Source: Ichthyophis bannanicus
Lineage: Eukaryota > Chordata > Amphibia > Gymnophiona > Ichthyophiidae
NCBI GenBank assembly: GCA_033557465.1
Contig: CM066035.1
Location: 898,597,309 to 898,661,308 of the forward strand
Length of the DNA: 64,000 nt
Direction of reading: 5' to 3'
In this document: positions 10,025-20,824 of the stretch, one piece after another
Layout: each line of letters opens with the position of its first letter
How positions within the stretch are numbered: the first letter of the stretch is position 1
Notes under the pieces: model-generated
The model's database searches: none
What the model was told of the DNA's origin: nothing
Seen by the model: the letters and a program-made list of their open reading frames with translations, nothing else
Made by a program: the position numbers and the translations under genes

Positions 10025-10306
10025 TTTATTTTAGAAAGGCAACATAGGCGTCCATGCACCTCTATCAAGTAGACTCCTACAATGTTATCCAGTAGTAATT
10101 TCATGCACCCTGAGAGAGAACATGTTTGGGGTAGACGTTTGGGCGCAGTGCGGATAGAGTAGTGAAGAACACATGTACTTCACATGTGTATATGTATCCC
10201 AACTCCTAAGCAGGTATACATGTACATGGGCTCATTTCACCCGTGATTCTTTGTGAGGCTATTTCATTAAGACGCATAGGTGCCTATGTTGTCTTTTTAA
10301 AATAGA
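10025..10306. mobile_element. Small inverted-repeat DNA element
   Basis: The left end TTTTAGAAAGGCAACATAGG matches the reverse complement of the right end around GCCTATGTTGTCTTTTTAAA (about 10278-10300). That leaves roughly 280 bp of non-coding sequence between. It fits a MITE. It lies in the ADGRG2 intron between 8459 and 11560. Confidence 0.5.
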
Positions 10307-11280
10307 CACCTACCTGGACCTACTATCTAGACACTCTCTTATGAAATCACCTTCTATAGAGGTCTTTTTAGAAGCTCTATTCATGAGTTGGATGGCTGAA
10401 AACAGGCATTCAGTTGTGCAGATCACAGAAACATCCCTGGAGCCACTTTGGAAAGACAGGTATATAGATGTCTCTGGCACAAGCATGTCCATGTAACAAG
10501 GGGGCGCGGTGGGGCGTGGCCTAGGCGGTGCATCAGAGACGCACATCACCACACGATTCCAGAATGGTCCGAGCAGGTCTGACCCTGACCTTTGCTGCAC
10601 CCATGCCTATACCTGGCTCCTGACCATGACTAAGTTGCAAAAAATTGCTTGTTTCATGACAGCAACCCTTGCGGGGGGAAAGAGCGAAATGTGCTCTCAA
10701 AGCCACAGTAAATTTCATCATGTTGAAAAAACCCTGAATGTTAGCCAACAGTCCATTCATTTAACTGCCCCGCTACCACACATCTGCAGATCTGAAATGG
10801 CCAGCTGGAATGTTCATGCATCGCAGCATCGACATCCCTGTTCTGAAACACCTTGGGAGGCATGTTTATGTACCCGTTTCTACGGCCGTGCATTTCGGTG
10901 ACATCAACATTTCTAAAATGGCCTGCAAACATGTATGTATCCAGTCTTGCCGTATGCACGGGCCTTTCTCCATATTCGGTTGCAGGGATGTGCATCTTTC
11001 AGGGTGGAAACGGCATCTACATATGCTTTCCTTCACTACTGCCACTCCCCTGGAATTTTCGGCGTCCCAGATTTCTCCTAGACGGCCCTTCTAAAATCTT
11101 ATGTCACATGTGTAGATGTGTATTTTATAACATGCATGTGGGCATCGCAACTCCATGCAAACCTCTTCCTCAGGAACACCTATGTGCAGATCACATAAAA
11201 ATAGGCATCTATTTTTGGCACATCTACTTTTTCTGCATGAATTTTTATAATAGCTATTTCCTTCTGCCAAACATTGGTTG
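10307..11280. other. Intronic stretch, probably old DNA-transposon sequence
   Basis: Frequent CATGCAT, CGACATC and GTACCCGT words suggest ancient foldback repeat material. Short frames on both strands overlap and none has a recognisable motif. The region 59285-59780 has a similar word pattern, which suggests a shared repeat family. No host exon was seen. Confidence 0.3.
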
Positions 11281-11559
11281 AAGGGACCATGTGCAGCTCT
11301 TACAGAAGAAGGACAGAAGGACCTTCTTGTTTGGCTCTTAGAAGATCAAGTCATTGTCTTGCTACTGTCAGCAATGAGTAGCTAGAATGCCTCCTTATCT
11401 CTTCACTCTTTAGTTTCTAGCCAGCTGTAACAGAAGAGACTTAAATAGCAACGTGACCAGAAGTGTGTTGCAAACTTAATCCGGGATTTTGGATTCATGC
11501 TGCACAATATGGAAAAAAAAAATACACTTGTCTAACCATGTCCCGTTTTTGCTTTGCAG

Positions 11560-11661
11560 GATTCTTCATTTTTCTCTTCTACTGTTTAGGGAAGGAAAAT
11601 GTCCGCAAGCAGTGGAGACAGTATTTGTGCTGTGGTAGATTCAGGCTGGCTGAAAACTCCG
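11560..11661 (+). CDS. ADGRG2: ADGRG2 exon: end of TM7 and helix 8
   Basis: The acceptor TTTGCAG ends at 11559 and the donor is GTAAGA at 11662. Both boundaries are phase 1. The exon encodes [20 protein letters not shown], then [14 protein letters not shown]. This is the intracellular end of TM7 followed by the amphipathic helix 8 region with a Cys-Cys pair, a likely palmitoylation site by family knowledge. KENVRKQWR and LCCG are conserved in ADGRG2 and close relatives. The exon keeps the frame between its neighbours. Confidence 0.96.
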
Positions 11662-12049
11662 GTAAGAGTCCCTTATTGTCTCTATTGAGTACTTGCAGTC
11701 TGCGCAAGCAATAAATTCCAGCACATAGAGTACAGACAGGCAATGCCGCCCACAGATTGCTCGCAGATATCAGCAAAGTGTTAACAATATGAGTTGTATG
11801 TGTGTGGGGGTATGTGTGGAAGGAGGTGTGGAGATGAGAACCGTATCTGAACTCAAAAAAGCACAGGACAATTGCAGAGGATCTCTGAGGGTGAGGAAGA
11901 GATTGTAGAACGTAACAATTCTTATGGGTAGACTGGATACACCGTAAGGTCTTCATCTGCTCTGGTTTTCTCTGTTTCTGTGTTTCTTTGTATCTCTGTG
12001 TGTGTGTACATACATGTTGTGTTACCTCAATAGAATATTTGTCCTCCTA

Positions 12050-12200
12050 CTTATCATTTGTATAGAGCTAAAAGGTGTGCATAGCACTGTACTTCAATAA
12101 GAGATAGTCCCTGCTCACCAGAGCTTACAATCTAAGACAAACCACTCAACACTGGGGACTAGTGAAAATCTAGGGGAATGGTAAGGACACACATAGGAAG
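12050..12200 (-). mobile_element. L2-like LINE 3' fragment
   Basis: The + strand words AGTCCCTGCTCACCAGAGCT, TTACAATCTAAGAC and GGGGAATGGTAAGGACACAC match the L2-like ends at 29995-30420 and 39150-39310. Only a short stretch remains, in the ADGRG2 intron. Confidence 0.55.
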
Positions 12201-12319
12201 TGAACAGGAGACTAAGGGGGATCCGGGCTAGATGTGCCCCGCAGGATCAGAATTGTGATCCCCTTTGTACATCTGGCTCAACCCAGACGTACAAAGGGGA
12301 TGGATGTGTGGGACAGAAT

Positions 12320-12525
12320 CGGGCCCTTACAGTATTATTCCTATTTGAGTACATTAAGTTCTGGCTCCCAAAAGCCTGCTATCTAATTTTCTACCTGAGA
12401 CAATAGAGAATGAAATGATTTGCCTTAAATCACAAAGGTGTTAGTGGGAAAAGTGGGATCCGAACCCAGAGTTTTCTTGGTTCTCAGCCCATTGCTCTAA
12501 CCACTAAACCAATTTTTCAAATTCT
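12320..12525 (-). mobile_element. tRNA-derived CORE-SINE-like element
   Basis: On the minus strand a tRNA-like head is visible. There is an A-box-like TGGTTTAGTGGTTAGAGCAA and a B-box-like GGGTTCGGATCCCACT. A core containing TTTAAGGCAAATCATTTCA follows, similar to the MIR/CORE-SINE core. About 200 bp remain. A second, diverged copy on the + strand lies at 56715-56935. Confidence 0.65.
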
Positions 12526-13944
12526 TGTTCCTTACTCGTTCAAAACTGCAGTACCTACGAGTAGGCTGGAGTCCAATTAGATACTGGGGGTATGTTTACT
12601 AAAAAGGGCTAACAGTTAACCCGGACTATCTGCAACTAGGTCCCAGGCAGTATCAGGAAATTCGATTTGTAAAACACAGCAGTACATTTCTGCACATAAG
12701 TGTGAGGAGGCCTTGAAAAAAGAGAAACCTACTGGATGACCATCAATACAGCTAAAAACCTAGTACTAGCTGGAATTTAAACATGCCTTCACGCTGACTA
12801 ATTTTGCTTTCCTATCTGAAAATCTTTAAACATTTATTATTATAAGTAAAATCTTACAACATAGATCCTCATGGGTGGTAGTGGGGTGGGGGAGGAAGGG
12901 ACCATTATGGCCATTACTCAAAAGTGACAGCTAGTGGCCAGACCCAGGGCAGAGTCCCAGAAGCTGTCCTGGTGCATGGCCCCTGGCCTACGACAGTCAC
13001 TGCAATGATCAGATCGGGAAGACTGAGGGGAAAGGTGGAGAAGCGGGTAAAGGAGAGAAGATAGGGGAAATATAGGAAAAGAAGTCTCATGGCACCCGAT
13101 CCTAGCTCTGGTGGTGACTGAGCTGGTAATACAGGGAGCAGAAGGAATCTAACTGTCAAAACAAAATTGTAAAAAATCTTGCAAAATTCAAGGTATGTTT
13201 TGCCCTAAGTGCATTGCGTGAGCTAATTAGCGGCTGTTATTTGTCAACCAGCCATTACCTTCTGCTGTGTTGCGCCTCCATCTCAGTCAGAACCACAGCG
13301 GGGATCGTTGCACTCTCAGCCTTCGTTCGCCGCCACCACCTGGGGATTTTTCGCCCTGTTTTATATCTCTTCCCAACTTACTTTAGTTGAGAATGACATG
13401 CCTCAGCCAGAGGTCACACGTCAGGGCTCCTTCTCTGGCCCTAATTATGGCCACTGAGAGTCTCCATTATGCACTATGACTCCCTACCCTCTTTATGCCA
13501 TGGGGGCTGCAAATATAGCCTCCACAGTATCCCCAGACCCTGGTCAGTTGGGAGGTTTAAATTACAGATGCAGCTTTTGTTTGTTGTTTCCTTGTTGATT
13601 GTGGGAGCTGTCAGGAAACCCTGTGGAGCACAATGTTACTCGCTGTGCTCTCCTGCGCAGGGTCGGCCCATCCACTAGGTGAGTTAGGTGGCTGCCTAGG
13701 GCAGTCGACTCAGGTGGGTGGCTTTGTGCTGCTGCTTTGTTGCCTGTGGCAGGCCACGTGCTTCGGCACACATGACCTGCCGCTGCTGATCCCCCTCCGA
13801 CGCAACTTACTGTCATGGGGTGGCAGAAACCTTTGGGCCAGCTCTGCCCCTGCGTAATAGAATATCTTGCGAAAGACTAGCTCCGCCTAAAGGTGTCTCT
13901 CTGTCTGACTGCTTACATACCTCAATGATGTTGAGATCTTATTT

Positions 13945-14100
13945 CAGAAGAACATAAGATACGCTATACTGGGTCAGGCCAAGGGTCTATCAAGCCCAGC
14001 ATCCTGTTTCCAAGAGTGCACATTCCATGCTGCTTGTCCCAAGGTTAAACAATTGATTTCCTCTGTCCTCTTTAATAATGGTTTATGGACCTTTTGTCCT
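13945..14100 (-). mobile_element. CR1-type LINE fragment abutting an ADGRG2 exon
   Basis: The + strand reads AGAACATAAGATACGCTATA, GGTCTATCAAGCCCAGCATC and TTTAATAATGGTTTATGGAC, matching the CR1 copy at 37228-37530. Similarity continues to TTTATGGACC and TCCTCC, within about 10 bp of the AG acceptor at 14107-14108. The polypyrimidine tract of the next exon therefore lies in or right beside LINE sequence. Confidence 0.8.
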
Positions 14101-14108
14101 CCTTCTAG

Positions 14109-14279
14109 ACTGGAGTAGGACTGCCACAAATGGTTTGAAGAAGCAGACATTGAACCAAGGAACTTCAAGTAGTTCGATCAACTCCATTCAGTCCACCAGC
14201 AATGGCAACTCCACTGGTTCCACCAACTCTACCACGCTGCTAATGAATAATGGTTACTCCATGCATCCAGACGGGAACG
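14109..14279 (+). CDS. ADGRG2: ADGRG2 exon: cytoplasmic tail
   Basis: The acceptor TTCTAG ends at 14108 and the donor is GTACGT at 14280; both boundaries are phase 1. It encodes DWSRTATNGLKKQTLNQG, then a Ser/Thr/Asn-rich stretch with repeated SSS and NST-type triplets, then LLMNNGYSMHPDGN. The order KTATNGLKKQT-like, SSSS, NSTNSTTLL and a later NN is the pattern of the ADGRG2 tail, a region available for phosphorylation and arrestin binding. The tail has a few extra Ser/Asn residues compared with the human protein as I recall it. Confidence 0.95.
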
Positions 14280-14859
14280 GTACGTACCTGTTATTCACCT
14301 TCTGGCAACCTCAGAATACTCATTTCATGGTGACATCCAGCATCCAGCTGATTGTTTTATGCATGTCTATCTATCTCGCTGCATATATTGTTATTTTACT
14401 TTAGTTATAACTCTTTATTTCAAAGAATTTCAGAACAAAGAGACTATGATCAGAAAATAAAATATTTTAGATAGCAACATGTGGATTAGCAGCAGTTCAG
14501 TGTTTGCAAAAGTTCCAGCAAACCTTCCACACTTTGGTAAATCTAGAATTCATTGCCGGAGGATGAAGAAAAAGCCGGAGCTATTTGCTTCCTGCTGCGC
14601 CAAAGCTTGAAGATAAGCACTACGGGGCTGTAGGTGGCTATTGCCATCACTGTTGGTCCCAGAGAAGGGTGACGATGGTGGCCATGGATGCCCCCAGAGG
14701 GCCACTGCTCTAGGCGACTGCATAGTTCACCTAATGGTAACGCTGACCCGGCAAGTACGTGCACTGTTTCAGAGCAGGTGTAAATTTGTTCATGGGTATT
14801 CGCTTTCGGGGCTGGTTATGGAAGCTTATGTTACAAAGACAGAATGGGGGATGTTTGCT

Positions 14860-15170
14860 AAAACACTCTTACCAGATACTATGAAGTGTGCCATGGTAAA
14901 AAGTATCACATACTGAAATTTCAGCCACTCGGTGCCCAAGCAGTGTGGGTTGGGGCGGCGAATGGGCGGTTCTTGGTTGAAGCATCAAGATGATGGGTAA
15001 AGTGGGCGCTATTGCTGGGCACTCCCCATCAGTGGCATTTAGAGCAGGTGCACTTACAGTCACCTCAGTGGGTGGTATTAAGTGCAACTTAACTGATTGC
15101 TCCACAGGCACTGAGCGTGGGGGTGGCCTGCTAAACTTAAGATCCTAAGTTTTCAGCTGAAAATTAATCT
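14860..15170. mobile_element. Probable non-autonomous DNA repeat
   Basis: Words such as GGGATGTTTGCTAAAACACT and GTGGGTGGTATTAAGTGCAA resemble the small GTTAAC/TTTAGTAAA repeat family seen elsewhere. No coding frame or clear ends. It lies in the long last ADGRG2 intron. Confidence 0.3.
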
Positions 15171-15189
15171 TAATTGAGGCGCTTAAAAG

Positions 15190-15586
15190 TTATGGGCCCG
15201 ATATTGATTTGGGCAGGCTATGCATCTCTACGGTGCATAGCCCTGCCCGCCGACCCTTAGCCCCAGATATTCAATGCCGGGATCATATGCCACCCCGGCA
15301 TTGAATATCCAGGGATCGCCGCAGACACCGGAAGCCGCAGTACGTAACTGGGCAGCATTTTATATCGCTGCTGCCGGTTATGCTTGTCATCGCCTCTGCT
15401 CCTCACCGGCACCCCCCCAAAAATGCCCCAATAGTAACCGGATAGCATCGGGACACGTAAAGAAGTTAGGAAGGGATATTCAACAGCACTAACCATGTAA
15501 GTGCCGCTGAATATCCGGGCTTAAGGCATTTATGCGGTTTACAGCGCTGTAACTCGTGTAAATGCCTTTCGAATATCGGGCCCTAT
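15190..15586. mobile_element. Foldback DNA element with GGGCCCGATATT ends
   Basis: The left end ATGGGCCCGATATTGA mirrors the right end CGAATATCGGGCCCTAT, giving about 15 bp of terminal inverted repeat and a 390-bp element. Internal hairpins include GCATTGAATATCCAGG against CAATGCCGGG. A larger relative, interrupted by a CR1 insertion, lies at 60193-61112. There is no coding capacity, so it is a MITE-like non-autonomous element. Confidence 0.65.
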
Positions 15587-15589
15587 GTT

Positions 15590-15845
15590 TATATAAATTT
15601 AAGCCTGCCATTCATTTGCCTAGCTTTATGAGCCTAGTGCTGAAAATCAGTGCTAAGCTCCTAATTTTTTCCCATTCAAATCTGCCCTTGTTGCCAGCAA
15701 CTCTTTATGCTCCTAAATTTAGGAGTCTATTGAAATTTTGAGTATAAATGTAAGCATTCAGCCCTAGTAAAATTTCAAAGAGGCCAATTTAGGAGCATAG
15801 CTCTCCAAGTTACGAGCATAAATCCTTTGAATACTGGGCCCCTGT
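15590..15845. repeat. Short palindromic repeat region
   Basis: Contains CTCCTAAATTTAGGAG (about 15711-15726), a perfect palindrome, flanked by related words such as AATTTAGGAGCATAG. It is adjacent to the foldback element at 15190-15586 and may be a second member of a similar family. Confidence 0.4.
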
Positions 15846-15879
15846 TTTTGATAAAATGGAGTGGAGCATATCCGGTCTT

Positions 15880-16612
15880 CCAAAAGAAGCACACAGACTG
15901 ACAATGTCAGAAGAACGTACAGAAGCGAGGTGACAAAACAAATAATGGAGTATGTGGAGTAAAAGACTCTTCATTGAAGTATTGGTATTCCTACCCTATA
16001 TAGCTGTGTTTCGGCTACAGCCTTCACCAAGGATATAGGAACCTCAAATAAAATACAATACAAAAGGGGAAAACCATACATAAATATTAGTCTTATAAAA
16101 AAACAAAATTAATCAATAAACAAACATTTAAGAATAATTAAAAAATCTAATAAAATATGTGACAAACGAACGTATAAAAGAACAATATAAATAATACACA
16201 TTGTATTATCCTAAAAGTATAAAAATCATATCTCAGATATCTTTTAAAATGGTTAATACATGTCATAACAGATAATTAAATAAAATATAAAGCATGGCAC
16301 CATAATTAAAACTAAAAATGATATCACATGTAAAAAATAAAAATAGCAAATATAATTAGACAATGAGAGTTGTAAACTATATAACATCATAAAATGAGAA
16401 GGCAAAAATGTAAAGCTGTGTATATGAACAGGACTCGTCACAACATAAATAGAACTAAAACTGACTTATTGAAGTAGCATCCAGCAGAGAGTGTTCATAT
16501 AGAGGATCAAAAGATGGCACTACAGAAAGTATCAGTATAAAATGTATTCAATATATCCGTGTTGCAAATTATATGTGTGAAATACAACAACCGTCTAAGT
16601 ATTAAGAGGCAT
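15880..16612 (-). repeat. Left arm of AT-rich inverted repeat (possible Penelope-like tail)
   Basis: About 700 bp that reappear in reverse complement at 23825-24525 with moderate divergence. Matching landmarks include TTAGTTTTAATTATGGTGC, CATTGTATTATCCTAAAA (in reverse) and CAACATAAATAGAACTAAAA (in reverse). On the minus strand GGTGAAGGCTGTAGCCGAAA (16009-16031) looks like a hammerhead core with a perfect 4-bp stem. A third, partial copy lies at 44405-44575. No ORF is preserved, so assignment to Penelope-like elements rests on the tail layout shared with 39645-41210. Confidence 0.5.
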
Positions 16613-16672
16613 GGAGGGGTACTGTGTTCCAATTGGGAATAATATAATTTTGAATTAAAATTAATAATATAA

Positions 16673-16850
16673 TATCTCCAGGAACAAGCAGGAATGAGTC
16701 CTCACATATGGGTACGTCGGTACCGACGGAGCCTGCGCGGGAACGTTCCCCAGCTTCCCAAAAAGGAAAGCTTTTGGGAGCATCCCACAGCGCCTGCGCG
16801 CTGCCTTCCCGCCTTTCCTAACCAACTCTCCTCGGTTCTTCTTTTCCGCG
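16673..16850 (+). repeat. DIRS left inverted terminal repeat
   Basis: Matches the reverse complement of 22153-22337. Examples are CCTCACATATGGGTAC, CGGAGCCTGCGCGGGAACG and GGAAAGCTTTTGGGAGC. The two repeats differ at their outermost bases, as DIRS ends usually do. Confidence 0.9.
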
Positions 16851-17051
16851 GAGCCAGCAGGTCGTGTTCCTGTCACCGCTGAAGAAGTTCTTTATTTTAA
16901 TTTATTTCTTTGGTCGCGTGTCTGCCTTCCCCGACGCCGGACCGGTACCGCCGGTCTTTTCTTTCTAAAAAAAAAAAATATATATATATTTTTTCCTCAC
17001 TTGGTGTATTTTTCTTCTTAGGCCTCCAGGCCCACAAGAAATTTTTCCCTC

Positions 17052-18900
17052 ATGGAAAAACCAGCCTCCGGGTTTAAAAAATGCACTAAGTGTAGCGTTA
17101 CAATTTCTGTTACAGACACCCATGAATGGTGTCTTAAATGTTTGGGTCCTGAACACTCCATTCCGGATTGCCAGTCCTGCTCTCTAATGTCTAAACGAGG
17201 GTTACAGAACCGAGCAGCCAAGCTCCATGTGCTGTTTCCCACGGATGCACCGGCGGTGGCATCGACATCTTCCAGGTCTTCCTCTCCCGATGGGTCTCAG
17301 GTAACCAAACATAATCCTAGCAGGTCCTTGAAGGGCAAATCTCCCTCTCAGCATCGAGATGCCTCCGGGCTTGCCCTCGAGGATCCTGCCCCAGCCAAAC
17401 AACCCCGGCGGGAAGCTCTGGCTTCCAAAGCTCCTCCTATGGGGTTACAGGTTGACATCGATGGCACGGCCTCGACCGATCACCTGTTAGACTGCTCTGG
17501 GGTACCGGCACAATCTCCCGGTACTGACATCCAGGCAGTCGTGGCGTCCATGGATCACACTGTTCAATCCATGCAGCAGGCTATAATGGCTTTTATTAAA
17601 GCTGCGACGCCGACGGTACTGCAACGAGTCCCGTTGTCGGTACCGGCGCCGGTACCGGTACCGGTACCAGCACCGATACCGGTACCGACTGCATCGACAT
17701 CGGCCAGGATACTGACTCAGGTTCCTTGTCCAGGGCTATTTCTCGGTACCGATCCGGTACCGGGGACGCCCGATGTCAGTACCGATTGATACGCGTATCG
17801 ATCGTTGGAAGGGGATAGACGATACTTCGATTCCTCTGATGATTCTGATTTATCAGATGAGTCTCCTGAAGTATCCATTACCCTTCATGAGGAGCCTTCT
17901 TCTCCAAAAAGGAGAATGTCTCCTCCAGAGGATTTGTCCTTTCAAGACTTCATAATAGAAGTGGCTAAAGGACTCTCTATTTCAGTAACCTCTGAAGCAG
18001 AGCCTAGAGCAGAAAAATTTGATATTTTAGGATACTCTAAGGCTCCCAGAGAGGCAGTCACCTTGCCAATTCATGAAATTCTTCATGAACATATGATTGA
18101 CTTATGGGAGACTCCTCTCACCCTTTCTCCTCATTCTCGCAGATTGGACACTATGTACCGTGTCCCTCCTTGTCCTGGATTTCAGAAAACTCAGCTTCCT
18201 CACCACTCCATTGTGGTGCAGTCAGCTATGAAAAGGATAAAGAGTACCAAAAGACACTCTTCTGCTCCTCCAGGAAGAGAATGCAGGACCTTGGATGCTT
18301 TTGGTAGGAAAATCTTCCAAGCCAGTATGCTTATTGCCAGAATCAACTCATATAGCCTTTATATGGGTATGTTTCTAAAGGAAGTTGCACAAAAGCTGCA
18401 CAACTTTCTCCCTTTTATACCAGAGGATAGAAGGGATGAATTCCTCCTTTGGCTTAAGCATACTCAAGACATTTCAAAGTTTTCCAATAGGGCAGCCTTT
18501 GACTCCTTTGAAGGTGCCAGCAGAGCCTCAGGCATTGCCATAGCTGCTCACAGAATTGCTTGGCTCCAGGCTTCTGATCTAGAACCCTGGGTTCAGGATG
18601 GCTTGGGAAATCTGCCCTGTACTGGTGAAAATCTCTTTGGCAAAGAGTGGCAAATAAAAGCCACTCAAATGGATGCAGAGAATTCTGCTCTGGATAGACT
18701 TTCTAAGTCAACCTCCATTCCAGCCAAGAAAAAAACCTTTCAAAAAGCCTTTTTACAAAAGGAGCAGATTTCCTTCCACTTCTGGCCAACAATCTTCTAC
18801 AGGTCGCTTTGCTACTAAGCGTCAGCAACCTAAACAGGCCAGGCCTAAACCTGCAGGGGCTGCTACAACTCAGCAGTCCCAACCCCCTCAGGGTTTTTGA
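17052..18900 (+). pseudogene. DIRS ORF1 (Gag-like), two breaks
   Basis: Starts at ATG 17052. The N-terminus has a Cys-rich cluster (KCTKCSVTIS, WCLKCLG, DCQSC) at about residues 10-42, compatible with zinc binding. A low-complexity region follows (about residues 190-225) of Pro-Val-Pro repeats encoded by tandem GGTACC hexamers. The C-terminal part contains the LAP2-alpha-like retroviral-type Gag region (PPEDLSFQDFI, IDLWETP, PPGRECRTLDAFG). A TGA at 17787-17789 interrupts the frame; its context suggests CpG decay. The frame then shifts at a seven-A run at 18729-18735, because the basic tail (KRSRFPSTSGQQ, then KRQQPKQARPKP, to 18900) lies in the +1 frame. By family role it would package the RNA. 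Confidence 0.85.
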
Positions 18901-20824
18901 CTTGATACTAGAGAACTTAACCTTTCTGGCTCTCCAACAGCCAGAACCTCTCACCATTCCAGGAAGGTTAGCTCATTTTGCTCCCAGAATGGAGCAAATC
19001 ACATCAGAGCAGTGGACCCTCTCCATCATAAGAGAGGGCTACAAACTTCATTTCTCAGACCTTCCTCCCTACACCATGGTGAGACACTTAAATTCTCCCA
19101 CATCCCTCCTCGACCTTCTGGATCAGGAGGTGACTACCCTTCTGGCCCAGAGGGCCATAGAAGAAGTTCCTCTTCTTCAACAGGGGTCAGGGTTTTACTC
19201 CCCCTATTTTCTCATTCCAAAGAAAACAGGGGGATACAGACCCATTCTGGATCTCAGAGAATTGAACAAATTCCTATGCAAGGAGAAGTTCAAGATGCTT
19301 TCTCTAGGCACTCTCTTTCCATACCTGCAGAGTCAGGATTGGCTTTGTTCTCTAGATCTCAAGGATGCGTACACTCATGTCCTCATCCATCCATCTCACA
19401 GAAAATTCCTACGTTTTCTGTTCCAGGGAAAACATTACCAATACAGAGTGCTTCCTTTCGGTCTAGCCTCTGCTCCAAGAGTGTTCACCAAATGCATGGC
19501 AATAGTTGCTGCATTTCTACGCACTCTGGGAATATTTGTCTTCCCATATCTGGACGACTGGCTCATCTGAGCTCCAACACAGTCGGAGGCTCAGATCTCC
19601 CTGAACCGCACCAGGCGCATTCTGCAATACCTGGGACTTGTGGTAAACCTCCCAAAGTCCCAGCTCACCCCTACTCAGTCTCTGGAATTCATAGGGGCCT
19701 GGTTGGACACCACTTCTGCAAGGGCCTACCTCCCTCAGGCCCGTTGTCAACGTCTAGTGCAGTTAGCCTCCCAGATTCAGTCAAAGAGCCACTTAACTGC
19801 CAGGGAGATGCTACAGCTGCTAGGCCATATGGCTTCCACAGTACATGTGGTACCCTATGCTCGCCTACACATGAGAGCAGCTCAATAGACTTTGTCCACC
19901 CAGTGGACTCAAGCTTCAGGAGCTCTCTCAGACCAAATAGCAACCTCCAAACGTCTCTTTTGGTCTCTCCAATGGTGGATGTCCACTCAAAATCTGTTGT
20001 TGGGGTCCCCCTTCCAACCTTTGTTGCCCCAAGCAACCCTCACAACAGATGCCTCCCAAACAGGTTGGGGAGCTCATCTACAAGACCTCTCCACCCAAGG
20101 CACTTGGTCCCCACAGGAGACCTCTCTTCATATCAACCACTTGGAACTTCGAGCAGTGTTCCTAGCTCTCAAGGTCTTTCATACCCTCCTCAGCTACAAG
20201 ACAGTCCTCATTCATACGGACAATCAAGTAGCCATGTTTTACATAAACAAGCAAGGAGGAACTGGCTCTCTGTCGCTTTGCAATGAAGCTCTAAGATTAT
20301 GGGCCTTCGCCAGAGAGCATCAAATCCATCTCCTGGCAGTATACCTCCCAGGAATCCAAAACTCTTGGGCAGACAGACTCAGTCGAGTTCTGCTTCCACA
20401 CGAATGGTCCCTGCACATGGATCAGGTACTCAGAATCTTCCAGGAATGGGGAACCCCGGACATAGACCTCTTTGCAAGTCCGTGGAATGCCAAACTTCCC
20501 CGGTTCTGTTCCAGAATTCCGTGTCAGGGAGCTCAGGCCAAGGATGCCTTCCTCCTTCATTGGGGTCAGGGCTTCCTGTATGCCTTTCCACCCATTCCTT
20601 TGATTCCCAAGACTCTGTTCAAACTCCAGAGGGATCAAGGATCTATGATCCTCATAGCTCCACGCTGGCCACGCCAAGTGTGGTACCCTCTACTTCTGCA
20701 TCTCTCCCAAGCCCCCTCCCTGGACTTGGGAGCTGCACCAGACCTTCTGTCCCAGGAGGAAGGGACTTTGTGGCATCCAAATCCCAAGTCCCTTCACCTC
20801 AGAGCTTGGTTACTGAAGGCCTAG
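18809..20824 (+). pseudogene. DIRS reverse transcriptase / RNase H, two stop codons
   Basis: One frame runs from about 18809 to 20824 and is broken by TGA (19568-19570) and TAG (19886-19888). Reverse-transcriptase motifs appear in order: YFLIPKKTGGYRPILDLREL, SLDLKDAYTHVLIHP, VLPFGLASAPRVFTKC and the catalytic YLDDW at about 19549-19563. The RNase H part has TLTTDASQTGWGAHL, HINHLELRAVFLAL and LIHTDNQVAMFYINKQGG, with the expected Asp-Glu-Asp residues. The C-terminal portion (WGTPDIDLFAS, RFCSRIPCQGAQAKDAF, LIAPRWPRQVWYP) is typical of vertebrate DIRS. The first codon used is not ATG, so the true start or a translational link to ORF1 is unresolved. Confidence 0.9.

Noticed and set aside
10509..11281. 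Several overlapping 80-140-residue frames on both strands
   Set aside because: No motif, no splice context and strong overlap in opposite directions; more likely DNA-repeat sequence without genes.
12435..12515. Possible tRNA gene on the minus strand
   Set aside because: A- and B-box-like sequences are present, but no complete cloverleaf could be drawn and a SINE core follows, so it is a tRNA-derived SINE.
19012..20286. 424-residue + strand frame overlapping the DIRS reverse transcriptase
   Set aside because: It is an alternative frame of the reverse transcriptase/RNase H region. The catalytic motifs are all in the 18809-20824 frame.
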